Made by a program: the position numbers and the translations under genes. A DNA stretch of 5,356 nucleotides from Planctomycetota bacterium (GTDB taxonomy: Bacteria > Planctomycetota > Phycisphaerae > Sedimentisphaerales > Anaerobacaceae): positions 5,168 through 10,523 of the forward strand of contig JAFNGF010000252.1 in NCBI GenBank assembly GCA_017885385.1, read 5' to 3'. Of the stretch, positions 1 to 5,356 are shown piece after piece (within the stretch, counting starts at the first letter, position 1; the number at the start of each line of letters is the position of its first letter). The notes below the pieces were generated by a model. That model was given only the letters and a program-made list of their open reading frames with translations, was not told the origin of the DNA and searched no databases.

Positions 1-528
1 ACTCAGGCGGATGGGTACTTCGAAGAAGGCGTCAAAGCCTTTGAGGGCGGCAGTTATGCCGTTGCCGCCGCCAAGTTTGGCGCTGCGATAGAGCTTGCAC
101 CCGATGATATTGTTTTGCCTTTTGCCTATGTGCAAGCCGTTTTCGCTCAGGGCGAATATGAAAGTGCCGCCGAATCGCTGCGTGAAGTCCTGGCTAAAAC
201 CGCAGTCCTGAGCGCAGCGAAGGAACCGCCGGAGACGGAAGGCGTCTTTTATCCTCGCGGTCTGTATCCTGCCGACGACGCCTTGCAAGAACAGATAAAG
301 CATCTCAAGGAAAAGGTCACGCAAGATCCTCTTGATGCAGACCTACAGCTAATGTTGGGTTACCAACTGCTCGGAGTGGGCCGATTGGATGAGGCGGCCA
401 AGCCGCTGGCGGATGCCCGGCTGGACTATAACAATCATCAAGCCGCAACGGTGCTATTGAACCTGCTTGAAAAACTCAAAAAGGCCGATGAGGGTTCCCG
501 TCCTACGGCCTCCCAACCCCGCAACTAG
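1..528 (+). CDS. TPR-repeat protein, C-terminal part (5' end outside window)
   Basis: The reading frame is open from the first base to TAG at 526-528 and gives 175 residues of a larger protein. Two helix-turn-helix TPR units are visible at about residues 3-36 (key pattern YFEEG...A..KF..AIEL.P.D) and 37-70 (AY...AVFAQGEYE.A...L). A less regular linker with a GLYP motif follows (about 71-95), then another TPR-like unit at about 100-145 (DPLDADLQLMLGYQLLGVGRLDEAAKPL). TPR units usually serve as protein-protein docking surfaces; no partner can be named. The last residues (SRPTASQPRN) are low-complexity and partly encoded by a palindromic repeat that also supplies the stop codon, so the original C-terminus may have been changed. 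Whether this gene shares a transcript with the next is unclear, because 114 nt of repeat-rich DNA separate them. The TPR fold is well supported; the specific role is unknown. Confidence 0.85.
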   Translation, partial: TQADGYFEEGVKAFEGGSYAVAAAKFGAAIELAPDDIVLPFAYVQAVFAQGEYESAAESLREVLAKTAVLSAAKEPPETEGVFYPRGLYPADDALQEQIKHLKEKVTQDPLDADLQLMLGYQLLGVGRLDEAAKPLADARLDYNNHQAATVLLNLLEKLKKADEGSRPTASQPRN

Positions 529-541
529 TTGCGGGGCTAAA
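517..541 (+). repeat. 25-nt palindromic repeat unit, copy 1 (contains TPR gene stop)
   Basis: Positions 517-536 form a perfect 20-nt palindrome: an 8-bp stem CCCCGCAA / TTGCGGGG closed by CTAG, followed by the tail CTAAA. The TAG at 526-528 in the loop is the stop codon of the TPR gene. The unit matches 801-825 at 21 of 25 positions with no gap, and its tail GGGGCTAAA is the reverse complement of 568-576. The hairpin could slow or end transcription, but no T-run follows it, so I call it a dispersed repeat and not an intrinsic terminator. Confidence 0.75.
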
Positions 542-567
542 CCTGTCTCGAGCCAGGTCGAGAGATA

Positions 568-592
568 TTTAGCCCCCAAATTTATTTGGTGG
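568..592 (-). repeat. 25-nt palindromic repeat unit, copy 2 (inverted, diverged)
   Basis: Read on the minus strand this is again a 25-nt near-palindrome (arms CCACCAAAT / ATTTGGGGG, one mismatch) ending in GGGGCTAAA, the same length and tail as copy 1. The core is AT-rich and diverged. Copies 1 and 2 face each other, so GGGGCTAAA at 533-541 can pair over 9 bp with TTTAGCCCC at 568-576. Between them lies a smaller inverted pair, TCTCGA (546-551) and TCGAGA (558-563). The whole 517-592 stretch could fold as one nested structure in RNA. Confidence 0.55.
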
Positions 593-603
593 TTTTCCTG
601 CCT

Positions 604-638
604 CAAATTGCAAATTGTCAATTGTCAATTTACAATTA
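604..638. repeat. Heptanucleotide short tandem repeat, five units
   Basis: Five consecutive 7-nt units are visible: CAAATTG, CAAATTG, TCAATTG, TCAATTT, ACAATTA. They end five bases before the isomerase ATG. Heptamer tandem repeats of this kind, often built on CAATTG, are familiar in intergenic DNA of cyanobacteria and other bacteria. The reading frame upstream of the ATG passes through them and would give a repeat-derived peptide (IANCQLSIYN), which argues against placing the protein start further upstream. Confidence 0.7.
608..636 (+). promoter_or_regulatory. Possible sigma70-type promoter within the heptamer repeat
   Basis: TTGCAA (608-613, 4 of 6 to TTGACA) lies 17 nt before TACAAT (631-636, 5 of 6 to TATAAT). 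Transcription would start about 7 nt downstream, at or near the A of ATG 643, giving a leaderless mRNA. This would fit the absence of any Shine-Dalgarno sequence before that start. AT-rich repeats produce such matches easily by chance, so this is a weak call. Confidence 0.2.
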
Positions 639-642
639 CCTC

Positions 643-1707
643 ATGCCTTTTATTGACCGTCGCAAATTTATCAAAACCACGGGCGGTGGTTTGTGTGCCG
701 TCGCATTGGGCGGCATAACTGCGGGTTGCCAGGCGAAAGGCGAGACCGCGTTTAGCCGTCGCCGGCACGCCTGCCCTGAGGCTGTCGAACGGGGCGATGA
801 CCCCGCAGCAAATTGTGGGGCTAAATCCGCCGTACGTCTGGCGGATAAACCGCAGGCGGATTCGGACTGGGCCGGCTTCAAGTATGCTATGTGCAACGAG
901 AGCATGCCTGAATTAAGCTGGCAGGAGCAATGTCAAATCATCGGTAAGGCCGGCTATAAAGGGATTGAGGTTGCCGCGTTCACATTAGTTAAACAAGGCG
1001 TTCAGGAGCTAACCACCGCCAGGCGTCAGGAGATGGTTCGGGCTATGAAAGATGCCGGCATTGAATGTGTGGGACTGCACTGGCTGTTGACGCCGCCGGC
1101 GCAAGGATTGCACTTTACCACGCCCGACGCCGCGGTCCGACAAAAGACCATCGCCTACTTTCACGAGCTGATTGATTTTTGCGCCGACCTCGGCGGACCG
1201 TATATGATCTTTGGCTCGCCCAAGCAACGAAGTACGATGGGCATTTCCGTTGCCGAGGCAAAAAAGTATTTTGCTGAAGGTCTGGCGAACGTTGCCGACC
1301 ACGCTCAGCAACGCGGCGTTAAGATACTCATAGAGCCCTTAGCTAAAGGCGCAACGGACGTCGTCAATACGCTTGCAGAAGCATTAGACTTGGCTAAACA
1401 GATAAACCATCCGGCTATTGCGATCATATTCGATTTTCATAACACCGGCGATGAGACCGAGCCATTTGATGTTTTGTTGAAAAAGTATTTGCGGTATATT
1501 CATCACGTCCATGTGCAAGAGATGGATGGCAAACATCTGGGCACAGGAACAGCGGTGCGCGACTATGTGCAGGCTTTTCAAACGCTGAAGGATTTAAAGT
1601 ACGGCAAGTGGATTTCTCTGGAAGTATTTGATTTTTCGCCTGGTGGAAAGAAAATTGCTGAAGAGTCGATGCGAGCTCTAAAGCAAATAGAAGCCAGATT
1701 GGTATAG
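643..1707 (+). CDS. Sugar isomerase/epimerase-like TIM-barrel protein with Tat leader
   Basis: The product is a 354-residue protein of the xylose isomerase-like TIM-barrel (AP endonuclease 2 / COG1082) superfamily, whose members interconvert ketose and aldose sugars or epimerise them. The N-terminus has a twin-arginine motif (DRRKFIK, residues 5-11), a short hydrophobic stretch and a possible but imperfect lipobox (TAGC), so it is probably exported and possibly lipid-anchored. The barrel covers about residues 79-352. Likely metal ligands are E231 (LIEPL), D264 (FDFHN), H290 (HVHVQE) and E327 (SLEVFDF). Their spacing (33, 26, 37) is close to the Glu/Asp/His/Glu set of D-tagatose 3-epimerase. 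Subfamily marks are GLHWLL (H146), FGSPKQRS (190-197) and EVFDFSPG. ATG 643 is chosen because it places the Tat motif at the N-terminus; the frame is open upstream to 586 but only through repeat DNA, and there is no Shine-Dalgarno. Residues 37-61 are encoded by an inserted repeat block. The fold is secure; the substrate is unknown. Confidence 0.88.
   Translation: MPFIDRRKFIKTTGGGLCAVALGGITAGCQAKGETAFSRRRHACPEAVERGDDPAANCGAKSAVRLADKPQADSDWAGFKYAMCNESMPELSWQEQCQIIGKAGYKGIEVAAFTLVKQGVQELTTARRQEMVRAMKDAGIECVGLHWLLTPPAQGLHFTTPDAAVRQKTIAYFHELIDFCADLGGPYMIFGSPKQRSTMGISVAEAKKYFAEGLANVADHAQQRGVKILIEPLAKGATDVVNTLAEALDLAKQINHPAIAIIFDFHNTGDETEPFDVLLKKYLRYIHHVHVQEMDGKHLGTGTAVRDYVQAFQTLKDLKYGKWISLEVFDFSPGGKKIAEESMRALKQIEARLV
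773..795. repeat. CCCTGAG...GTCGAA-type imperfect palindrome
   Basis: GCCCTG (773-778) and CGGGGC (790-795) can pair over six positions, including one G:T wobble, around AGGCTGTCGAA. From memory, it resembles a dispersed repeat (CCCTGAGC-TGTCGAAGGG type) that is scattered through many bacterial genomes and reads as CPEPVEG-like peptides when it falls in genes; here it reads CPEAVERG. Confidence 0.5.
801..825 (+). repeat. 25-nt palindromic repeat unit, copy 3 (in coding sequence)
   Basis: Arms CCCCGCA (801-807) and TGTGGGG (814-820, one G:T pair) are followed by CTAAA. It matches copy 1 at 21 of 25 positions without gaps, including the whole GGGGCTAAA tail. It encodes residues of the isomerase linker (about D53-K61). 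Finding one unit at a stop codon and another within a neighbouring gene supports a mobile or dispersed element and argues against a gene-specific signal. Confidence 0.7.
825..846. repeat. Inverted repeat ATCCGCC / GGCGGAT with 8-nt loop
   Basis: A perfect 7-bp stem, ATCCGCC (825-831) with GGCGGAT (840-846), encloses GTACGTCT. GGCGGAT recurs directly at 855-861. The hairpin abuts the 75-nt block and encodes the rest of the linker before the barrel (about K61-A67), so it may belong to the same insertion. Confidence 0.5.
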
Positions 1708-1738
1708 CGATCCTCAATGAACGTAGGTAAGAAGTGCC

Positions 1739-1743
1739 GGAGG
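1739..1743 (+). promoter_or_regulatory. Ribosome-binding site that decides the beta-helix start
   Basis: GGAGG lies six nucleotides before ATG 1750. The upstream in-frame ATG at 1717 has no comparable site and would put a charged extension (MNVGKKCRRSS) in front of an otherwise normal signal peptide, so 1750 is the better start. Confidence 0.75.
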
Positions 1744-1749
1744 TCGAGC

Positions 1750-3102
1750 ATGGGAAGGAGTTACTTCGTATCATTCTTTGCTGCTGCCTTGATTCTCAGT
1801 GCAGCCGGCAGGTCGTCCGGGTCACAAGCCCAGCAGGATTTTTCGCCCAAGCCGCAGGAGCAGCAGCTGCCGCGAGCTATGCACTCGCAGATGAAAGAGT
1901 TGCCCACTATCACCGTCGGCCTGGAGAACGCGGCTCTTATTGGAAGTGACAACCGCGTATTGCAGGCAGCGGTTGACTACATCGCGGGCCTGGGCGGCGG
2001 CACAGTTGAGATCGGCCCGGGGCAGTATATTATGCACGATTCGCTGCACCTTCGCTCCAATGTCACCATCCGGGGCGAAAAAGGCAAAACTATTTTGCGC
2101 AAAGCTGATGGGACTGTATCTATTTTGGTGCTTGATGGCGATTTCGGCGAGCAACAAATTACCGTGGCAGATCCAACCGGCTTCGCAGTAGGAAACGGAG
2201 TTGCAGTCTGGGACGACCACGCAGGCGGATTTCATACGACCGTCGCCCGCATCACTGGACGAAACGGAAATACTTTCTCCATCGATAAACCGCTTATGGC
2301 CGATTGCATGGTCGAGAATAAAGCCAAAGCGGCGACCGTTTTCCCTGTCGTTAGCGCCTACGACAGCGAAGGAGTACGGATCGAAAACCTCGTGATCGAC
2401 GGGAACAAGCAGTCTAATGCTAATCTGAATGGCTGCCGGGGGGCGGGAATTTTTCTGTATAGAGCCTTTGGAACTGCCATTCAAAGCTGCGCAGTTCGTA
2501 ATTACAATGGCGATGGAATTAGTTTCCAGCAGTCCAACGATGTCACTGTAATAGATTGCATATCCGAGGATAATGCTTCTCTGGGAATCCATCCAGGCAG
2601 TGGGTCACAACGTCCCGTTGTCCGCGGCTGTATTGCCCGTCACAATGGAACCGACGGCCTATATCTTTGCTGGCGAGTTCGGCACGGATTGTTTGAAGAT
2701 AATGTTCTTGAAGAAAACGCACAATTCGGGATTTCAATCGGGCACAAAGATTCCGACAACCTATTTCGCCGTAACATCATCCGTCTGAATCATCAAGACG
2801 GGGTCTTTTTTCGTAACGAGTCGTTGGGAATGGCAGCACATCGCAATCGCCTGGAAGAAAACATTATTGAAAACAACGGAGCCGGCGGAAAAGCTGCGGG
2901 CATTCGTATTCGAGGGCAAACCAACGACCTGGTCTTTCAGAACAACACCATCCGTGATACTCGCAGCGCCGCCGCGCAGACGCAAACCGTGGGCATTCTG
3001 ATAGAAGAAAAGGTTGGGCAGGTTATCCTTCAGGACAACAAAATAGACGCCCAAACCAAGATTGACGATCGCCGGCCGTCGGAATCGAAAGAGGGAGCAT
3101 GA
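1750..3102 (+). CDS. Secreted right-handed parallel beta-helix protein (pectate lyase-like fold)
   Basis: The product is a 450-residue exported protein. Residues 1-28 form a Sec signal peptide (hydrophobic SFFAAALILSAAG, likely cleavage after SQA). From about residue 67 an entry segment (AAVDYIAGLGGGTVEIGPGQY, then LRSNVTIRG) matches the N-terminal pattern of pectate lyase 3 / GH28-like helices. Repeated coils follow from about 205 to 437, with NxI/V and DG(I/L/V) turns. G279, G303, G327 and G351 recur every 24 residues, and the turns after them carry H281-P-G, C307-W-R-V-R-H312, G331-H-K-D and R355-N-E. Such helices usually act on or bind polysaccharides; no lyase or hydrolase catalytic triad can be assigned. 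The gene starts 42 nt after the isomerase and its stop overlaps the next start (ATGA), which indicates an operon. Fold confidence is high, activity unknown. A 256-residue antisense frame here is a shadow. Confidence 0.88.
   Translation: MGRSYFVSFFAAALILSAAGRSSGSQAQQDFSPKPQEQQLPRAMHSQMKELPTITVGLENAALIGSDNRVLQAAVDYIAGLGGGTVEIGPGQYIMHDSLHLRSNVTIRGEKGKTILRKADGTVSILVLDGDFGEQQITVADPTGFAVGNGVAVWDDHAGGFHTTVARITGRNGNTFSIDKPLMADCMVENKAKAATVFPVVSAYDSEGVRIENLVIDGNKQSNANLNGCRGAGIFLYRAFGTAIQSCAVRNYNGDGISFQQSNDVTVIDCISEDNASLGIHPGSGSQRPVVRGCIARHNGTDGLYLCWRVRHGLFEDNVLEENAQFGISIGHKDSDNLFRRNIIRLNHQDGVFFRNESLGMAAHRNRLEENIIENNGAGGKAAGIRIRGQTNDLVFQNNTIRDTRSAAAQTQTVGILIEEKVGQVILQDNKIDAQTKIDDRRPSESKEGA
3091..3101 (+). 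promoter_or_regulatory. Ribosome-binding site and ATGA stop/start overlap
   Basis: GAGGG (3091-3095) lies in the last codons of the beta-helix gene. ATG 3099-3101 overlaps the stop TGA 3100-3102. A second in-frame ATG at 3108 is also possible: spacing from GAGGG is 3 nt to the first and 12 nt to the second, neither ideal. Both give the same mature protein after signal cleavage. The overlap suggests translational coupling of the two genes. Confidence 0.6.
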
Positions 3103-5356
3103 CTACTATGAGTCCTCAGCAATGTAAAATCGGATTATTGATACTTTTTTACTTAAATGTAGTGACGCCTGGAGTCACCGCCGAGAACTGGCTGCAGTTC
3201 AAATACGACTGCCGACATTCAGGCAACGTGCCCGATAGGAGTGTGACGCCACCTCTCGCATTGGTTGGCGCGGTGCCATTGACCGATGCTATCTTTACGG
3301 CCCCGGTCTTGGCCGACGGACGGATTTACGTTGTCGATGGTGCAGGGGTGGCATTTTGCATCGACGCGACAACGCTGGATATTGTGTGGCGGTTTCAGAG
3401 CCGCGGCGGCAAAACCAACTGTAATAACGTGTCATCCCCGGCAATCGCAGGACGCTACCTGCACTTCGGGACAATGGCTGGTTCATATTACGTACTTGAT
3501 GCGTCTCGTGGAACGGTTGTCAAAGAGATTGTCTGCGGTGAGCCTATATTTAGCAGCCCTGTAGCAGCCAACGACCGCGTGTACTTTGCCACGCTTGGCT
3601 CGAAAGTCTATGCCCTTGATCCTGACGGCACAATCTGCTGGGTCTGGGATTTTGTCAAAGAGGTTCTGGGCATAACCTTCAACCGCTGGAGCGGCGAAGA
3701 TTGGTGCAAGTTCAAAAAAGGACGCGTGACCTGGCAAGATCAATTCTGTTGTTCAACCGATGTGGTTGTGGGCGGCAAAATGCTGGTGATTCCTGCCGGT
3801 GGCTCGGCCATCTGTCTGGAGGATGCAGGCAGCAGTGCCAAACTTCGCGGAACAGCCGCAGTGCCCGCCTACGCCGGCTCCGAGACCCCCGCCACCTTTG
3901 GCCTGAGCGTGGGGCAAGACGGCGAAATCTACCGGCAGTGGCATCGGCGGGATAATACCGGACGAGTAGAAATAATTCGGCTGCGTGAGAACAAATCCGA
4001 GACAGATTACGTCTCGGGCACGCAGACAGAGATAAACCGCCCAGGTCTATTTAGCTTTTGTTCGGTGAGTGTGCGCGGCCAGGATGTTTACAGGTGCCGG
4101 CCCGAGGAGGGCTTTGGTTTCTGCAGACATTCTCCCGGCAAGCCGACCCAATTTCTGGGCGGTTATCCCTCCATCGCCCCGCCCATTCTTCTTCGTGATA
4201 GCGGCGTATTTGGCGGCCTGGACGGCAGCCTTTACGTTGTGCCACTATCCGGCAATGGGGAATCGTGGTCGTTTAAGACCGCTTTTAGCAAAGCAATTTC
4301 TGCGCCGGCTGCTGTCTGCGATGGCCGGATATATTTCGGCTGCGAAGATGGCTACCTGTACGTACTGGGACCAAAGGGCGAAGCGCCGCTGCCAACCGAG
4401 GACCTTCAACTCCATAAGATTCGAAGCCCCCTAACGGGCAAATTCGCCGACTCAAAGTACGACTGGTTCACGAACTTTGGCAACCTATCCAGCACAAATT
4501 CAAACGACCAGGGCATAAGTCCGCCTTTTAAGATCAAATGGATTCGCCGGTATGAAGGGACGTTCAAGCATCTTCCCGTGTGCGGCGGCGGACGGATGTA
4601 CACACACACTGCCGAAGGTCAGGTTTTTGCCGTCGAGCAGGAAACAGGGCGCCTATTATGGCGGCGATATTGGCCCGGCGTGCACATCTCTTTTACCTGC
4701 CCGATTTATCATAACGAGCGTCTGCTGGTCCCCCAGGCGGGAATGAAGAAATCCTTTATGCGCTGCCTGGACGCGGCCACCGGAAAGCTATTATGGGAGG
4801 CGCCTTTTACCGGCTCACCCAGTTGGAGCCGGCAGCAGCCTCCAATCGTATGCAAGAACCTTGCCGTCTACGTCTTTGGCGCCGGAAGCTACGCCCCACA
4901 GGGCACAGAAAAAGCCTACGTTCACAAGGGCGAACCTGTAAAAGCCCCGGGTGGGGCCGAGATAATGAGCTGGATTTACGGCCACGACAATCCTTATTAT
5001 CCAAAAGACCACAAACCTCTGGTGCGAGCGTGGGACATAGATACGGGCAAGGAAATTTGGACAATAGATTTTTCGCAGCTCGGCTACGGCGGGAACGATG
5101 CCGGCCTGTGCTTGATGGATGACACGCTGTACTACTCTTGCTTCTTCGGCTACGCGGGCCGCACTAAAGAAGGCCATCCCCAATCACGGGGTCTTACCGC
5201 AGCAATCGAGCCGGCGACCGGACGAGTCATCTGGCAGACAACCCAATATTATGTTACTGCCGGCACCACAATCTCTGCAGAGAATGGACGCCTGTATTTA
5301 GGCGGCTACAATCCCCCCAATGAGCAAACCGAAAATCGCTATGTGTGGTGTCTGGA
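3099..5356 (+). CDS. Exported PQQ-type beta-propeller protein (3' end outside window)
   Basis: The frame is open from the ATGA overlap to the window edge, giving 752 complete codons without a stop. The N-terminus is a Sec signal peptide (hydrophobic IGLLILFYLNVV, likely cleavage after VTA at residue 28), followed by NWLQFKYDCRHSGN, a variant of the W-x-Q-F opening common in exported PQQ-like propellers. Blades are marked by (V/L)xALD..TG.(L/I)W patterns: W97, WVW near 180, then W521, W566, W654 and W712, with GG/DGRIYF-type strands between. The part from about 215 to 350 is less regular. Such propellers may bind quinone cofactors, act as scaffolds like BamB, or be structural. No CxxCH heme motif or quinoprotein dehydrogenase signature is seen, so enzyme activity is not claimed. 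It is unusually rich in cysteine (22 in the visible part). Either ATG 3099 or 3108 may be the start. Confidence 0.87.
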   Translation, partial: MTTMSPQQCKIGLLILFYLNVVTPGVTAENWLQFKYDCRHSGNVPDRSVTPPLALVGAVPLTDAIFTAPVLADGRIYVVDGAGVAFCIDATTLDIVWRFQSRGGKTNCNNVSSPAIAGRYLHFGTMAGSYYVLDASRGTVVKEIVCGEPIFSSPVAANDRVYFATLGSKVYALDPDGTICWVWDFVKEVLGITFNRWSGEDWCKFKKGRVTWQDQFCCSTDVVVGGKMLVIPAGGSAICLEDAGSSAKLRGTAAVPAYAGSETPATFGLSVGQDGEIYRQWHRRDNTGRVEIIRLRENKSETDYVSGTQTEINRPGLFSFCSVSVRGQDVYRCRPEEGFGFCRHSPGKPTQFLGGYPSIAPPILLRDSGVFGGLDGSLYVVPLSGNGESWSFKTAFSKAISAPAAVCDGRIYFGCEDGYLYVLGPKGEAPLPTEDLQLHKIRSPLTGKFADSKYDWFTNFGNLSSTNSNDQGISPPFKIKWIRRYEGTFKHLPVCGGGRMYTHTAEGQVFAVEQETGRLLWRRYWPGVHISFTCPIYHNERLLVPQAGMKKSFMRCLDAATGKLLWEAPFTGSPSWSRQQPPIVCKNLAVYVFGAGSYAPQGTEKAYVHKGEPVKAPGGAEIMSWIYGHDNPYYPKDHKPLVRAWDIDTGKEIWTIDFSQLGYGGNDAGLCLMDDTLYYSCFFGYAGRTKEGHPQSRGLTAAIEPATGRVIWQTTQYYVTAGTTISAENGRLYLGGYNPPNEQTENRYVWCL

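Larger units (their letters stand above)
751..825. repeat. 75-nt composite palindromic repeat inside the isomerase coding region
   Basis: The block is bounded by the inverted 7-mers TTTAGCC (751-757) and GGCTAAA (819-825), spans exactly 25 codons and is in frame (residues F37 to K61). It contains a CCCTGAG-GCTGTCGAA-CGGGG element and a full copy of the 25-nt unit seen at 517-541. The encoded peptide (RRRHACPEAVERGDDPAA) is not barrel-like and lies in the linker after the signal peptide. I infer a tolerated insertion of non-coding repeat DNA; the exact edges are inferred from the inverted ends. Confidence 0.6.

Noticed and set aside
517..545. Intrinsic terminator after the TPR gene
   Set aside because: The stem is strong, but no T-run follows and the same unit occurs inside a coding region, so a repeat is the better reading.
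604..638. CRISPR array or origin iterons
   Set aside because: Units are contiguous 7-mers without spacers, and there is no replication gene nearby.
586..642. Upstream in-frame start for the isomerase (ATG 586)
   Set aside because: The extra 19 residues are encoded by the copy 2 edge and the heptamer repeat, and would bury the twin-arginine motif away from the N-terminus.
467..718. An 83-codon frame spanning the TPR end, the intergenic repeats and the isomerase start
   Set aside because: It overlaps two supported genes in another frame, and its middle is a translation of repeat DNA.
1717..1749. ATG 1717 as the beta-helix start
   Set aside because: It has no ribosome-binding site at suitable spacing and would add a charged extension before the signal peptide; ATG 1750 has GGAGG six nt upstream.
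1822..2592. A 256-residue open frame on the minus strand within the beta-helix gene
   Set aside because: It lies wholly opposite a gene with a signal peptide, clear fold pattern and good ribosome-binding site; its translation shows no recognisable domain.
4793..5183. Overlapping 109- and 122-residue frames on both strands near the right end
   Set aside because: Both overlap the continuous propeller frame and show no domain pattern.
3099..5356. PQQ-dependent alcohol or glucose dehydrogenase
   Set aside because: Propeller repeats are present, but no cytochrome CxxCH motif or dehydrogenase signature is seen; repeats alone do not support that activity.

Overview
The window is about 5.4 kb of bacterial DNA of balanced base composition. 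All recognisable genes lie on the + strand. From left to right it holds the 3' end of a TPR-protein gene, a short repeat-rich gap, a TIM-barrel sugar isomerase/epimerase-like protein with a twin-arginine leader, an exported right-handed parallel beta-helix protein, and the first ~750 codons of a large exported PQQ-type beta-propeller protein that runs off the right edge. No RNA gene, transposase, CRISPR array or phage gene was seen. The set of protein families (Tat-exported COG1082-type barrel, beta-helix with an HPG / RVRHG / GHKD signature, propeller starting with an NWLQF-type motif, TPR protein) suggests a Planctomycetota or related PVC-group bacterium, probably from an environmental genome. 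That assignment is an inference from protein style, not from a marker gene.

Region 1-528 encodes the C-terminal 175 residues of the TPR protein. Region 529-642 has no gene but is dense in repeats: a GC-rich palindrome whose centre supplies the TPR stop codon, a second diverged copy of the same unit in opposite orientation, and five AT-rich heptamers ending just before the next start codon. The isomerase (643-1707) carries a further copy of the same 25-nt unit inside its coding sequence, within a 75-nt block that keeps the frame and sits between the signal peptide and the barrel.

The beta-helix gene (1750-3102) starts 42 nt after the isomerase stop and has a strong ribosome-binding site. The propeller gene starts at an ATGA overlap with its stop, so at least these two are probably translationally coupled. 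The three genes look like a co-transcribed set of exported proteins. A role in extracellular or periplasmic carbohydrate handling fits the barrel and the beta-helix, but no substrate can be named from the sequence.

The most interesting signals are the in-frame repeat block inside the isomerase gene, the related palindromes around the preceding stop codon, and an exact 24-residue periodicity in the beta-helix that stacks polar and aromatic residues into one possible ligand groove. I found no clear evidence of a wholly new multi-gene system.
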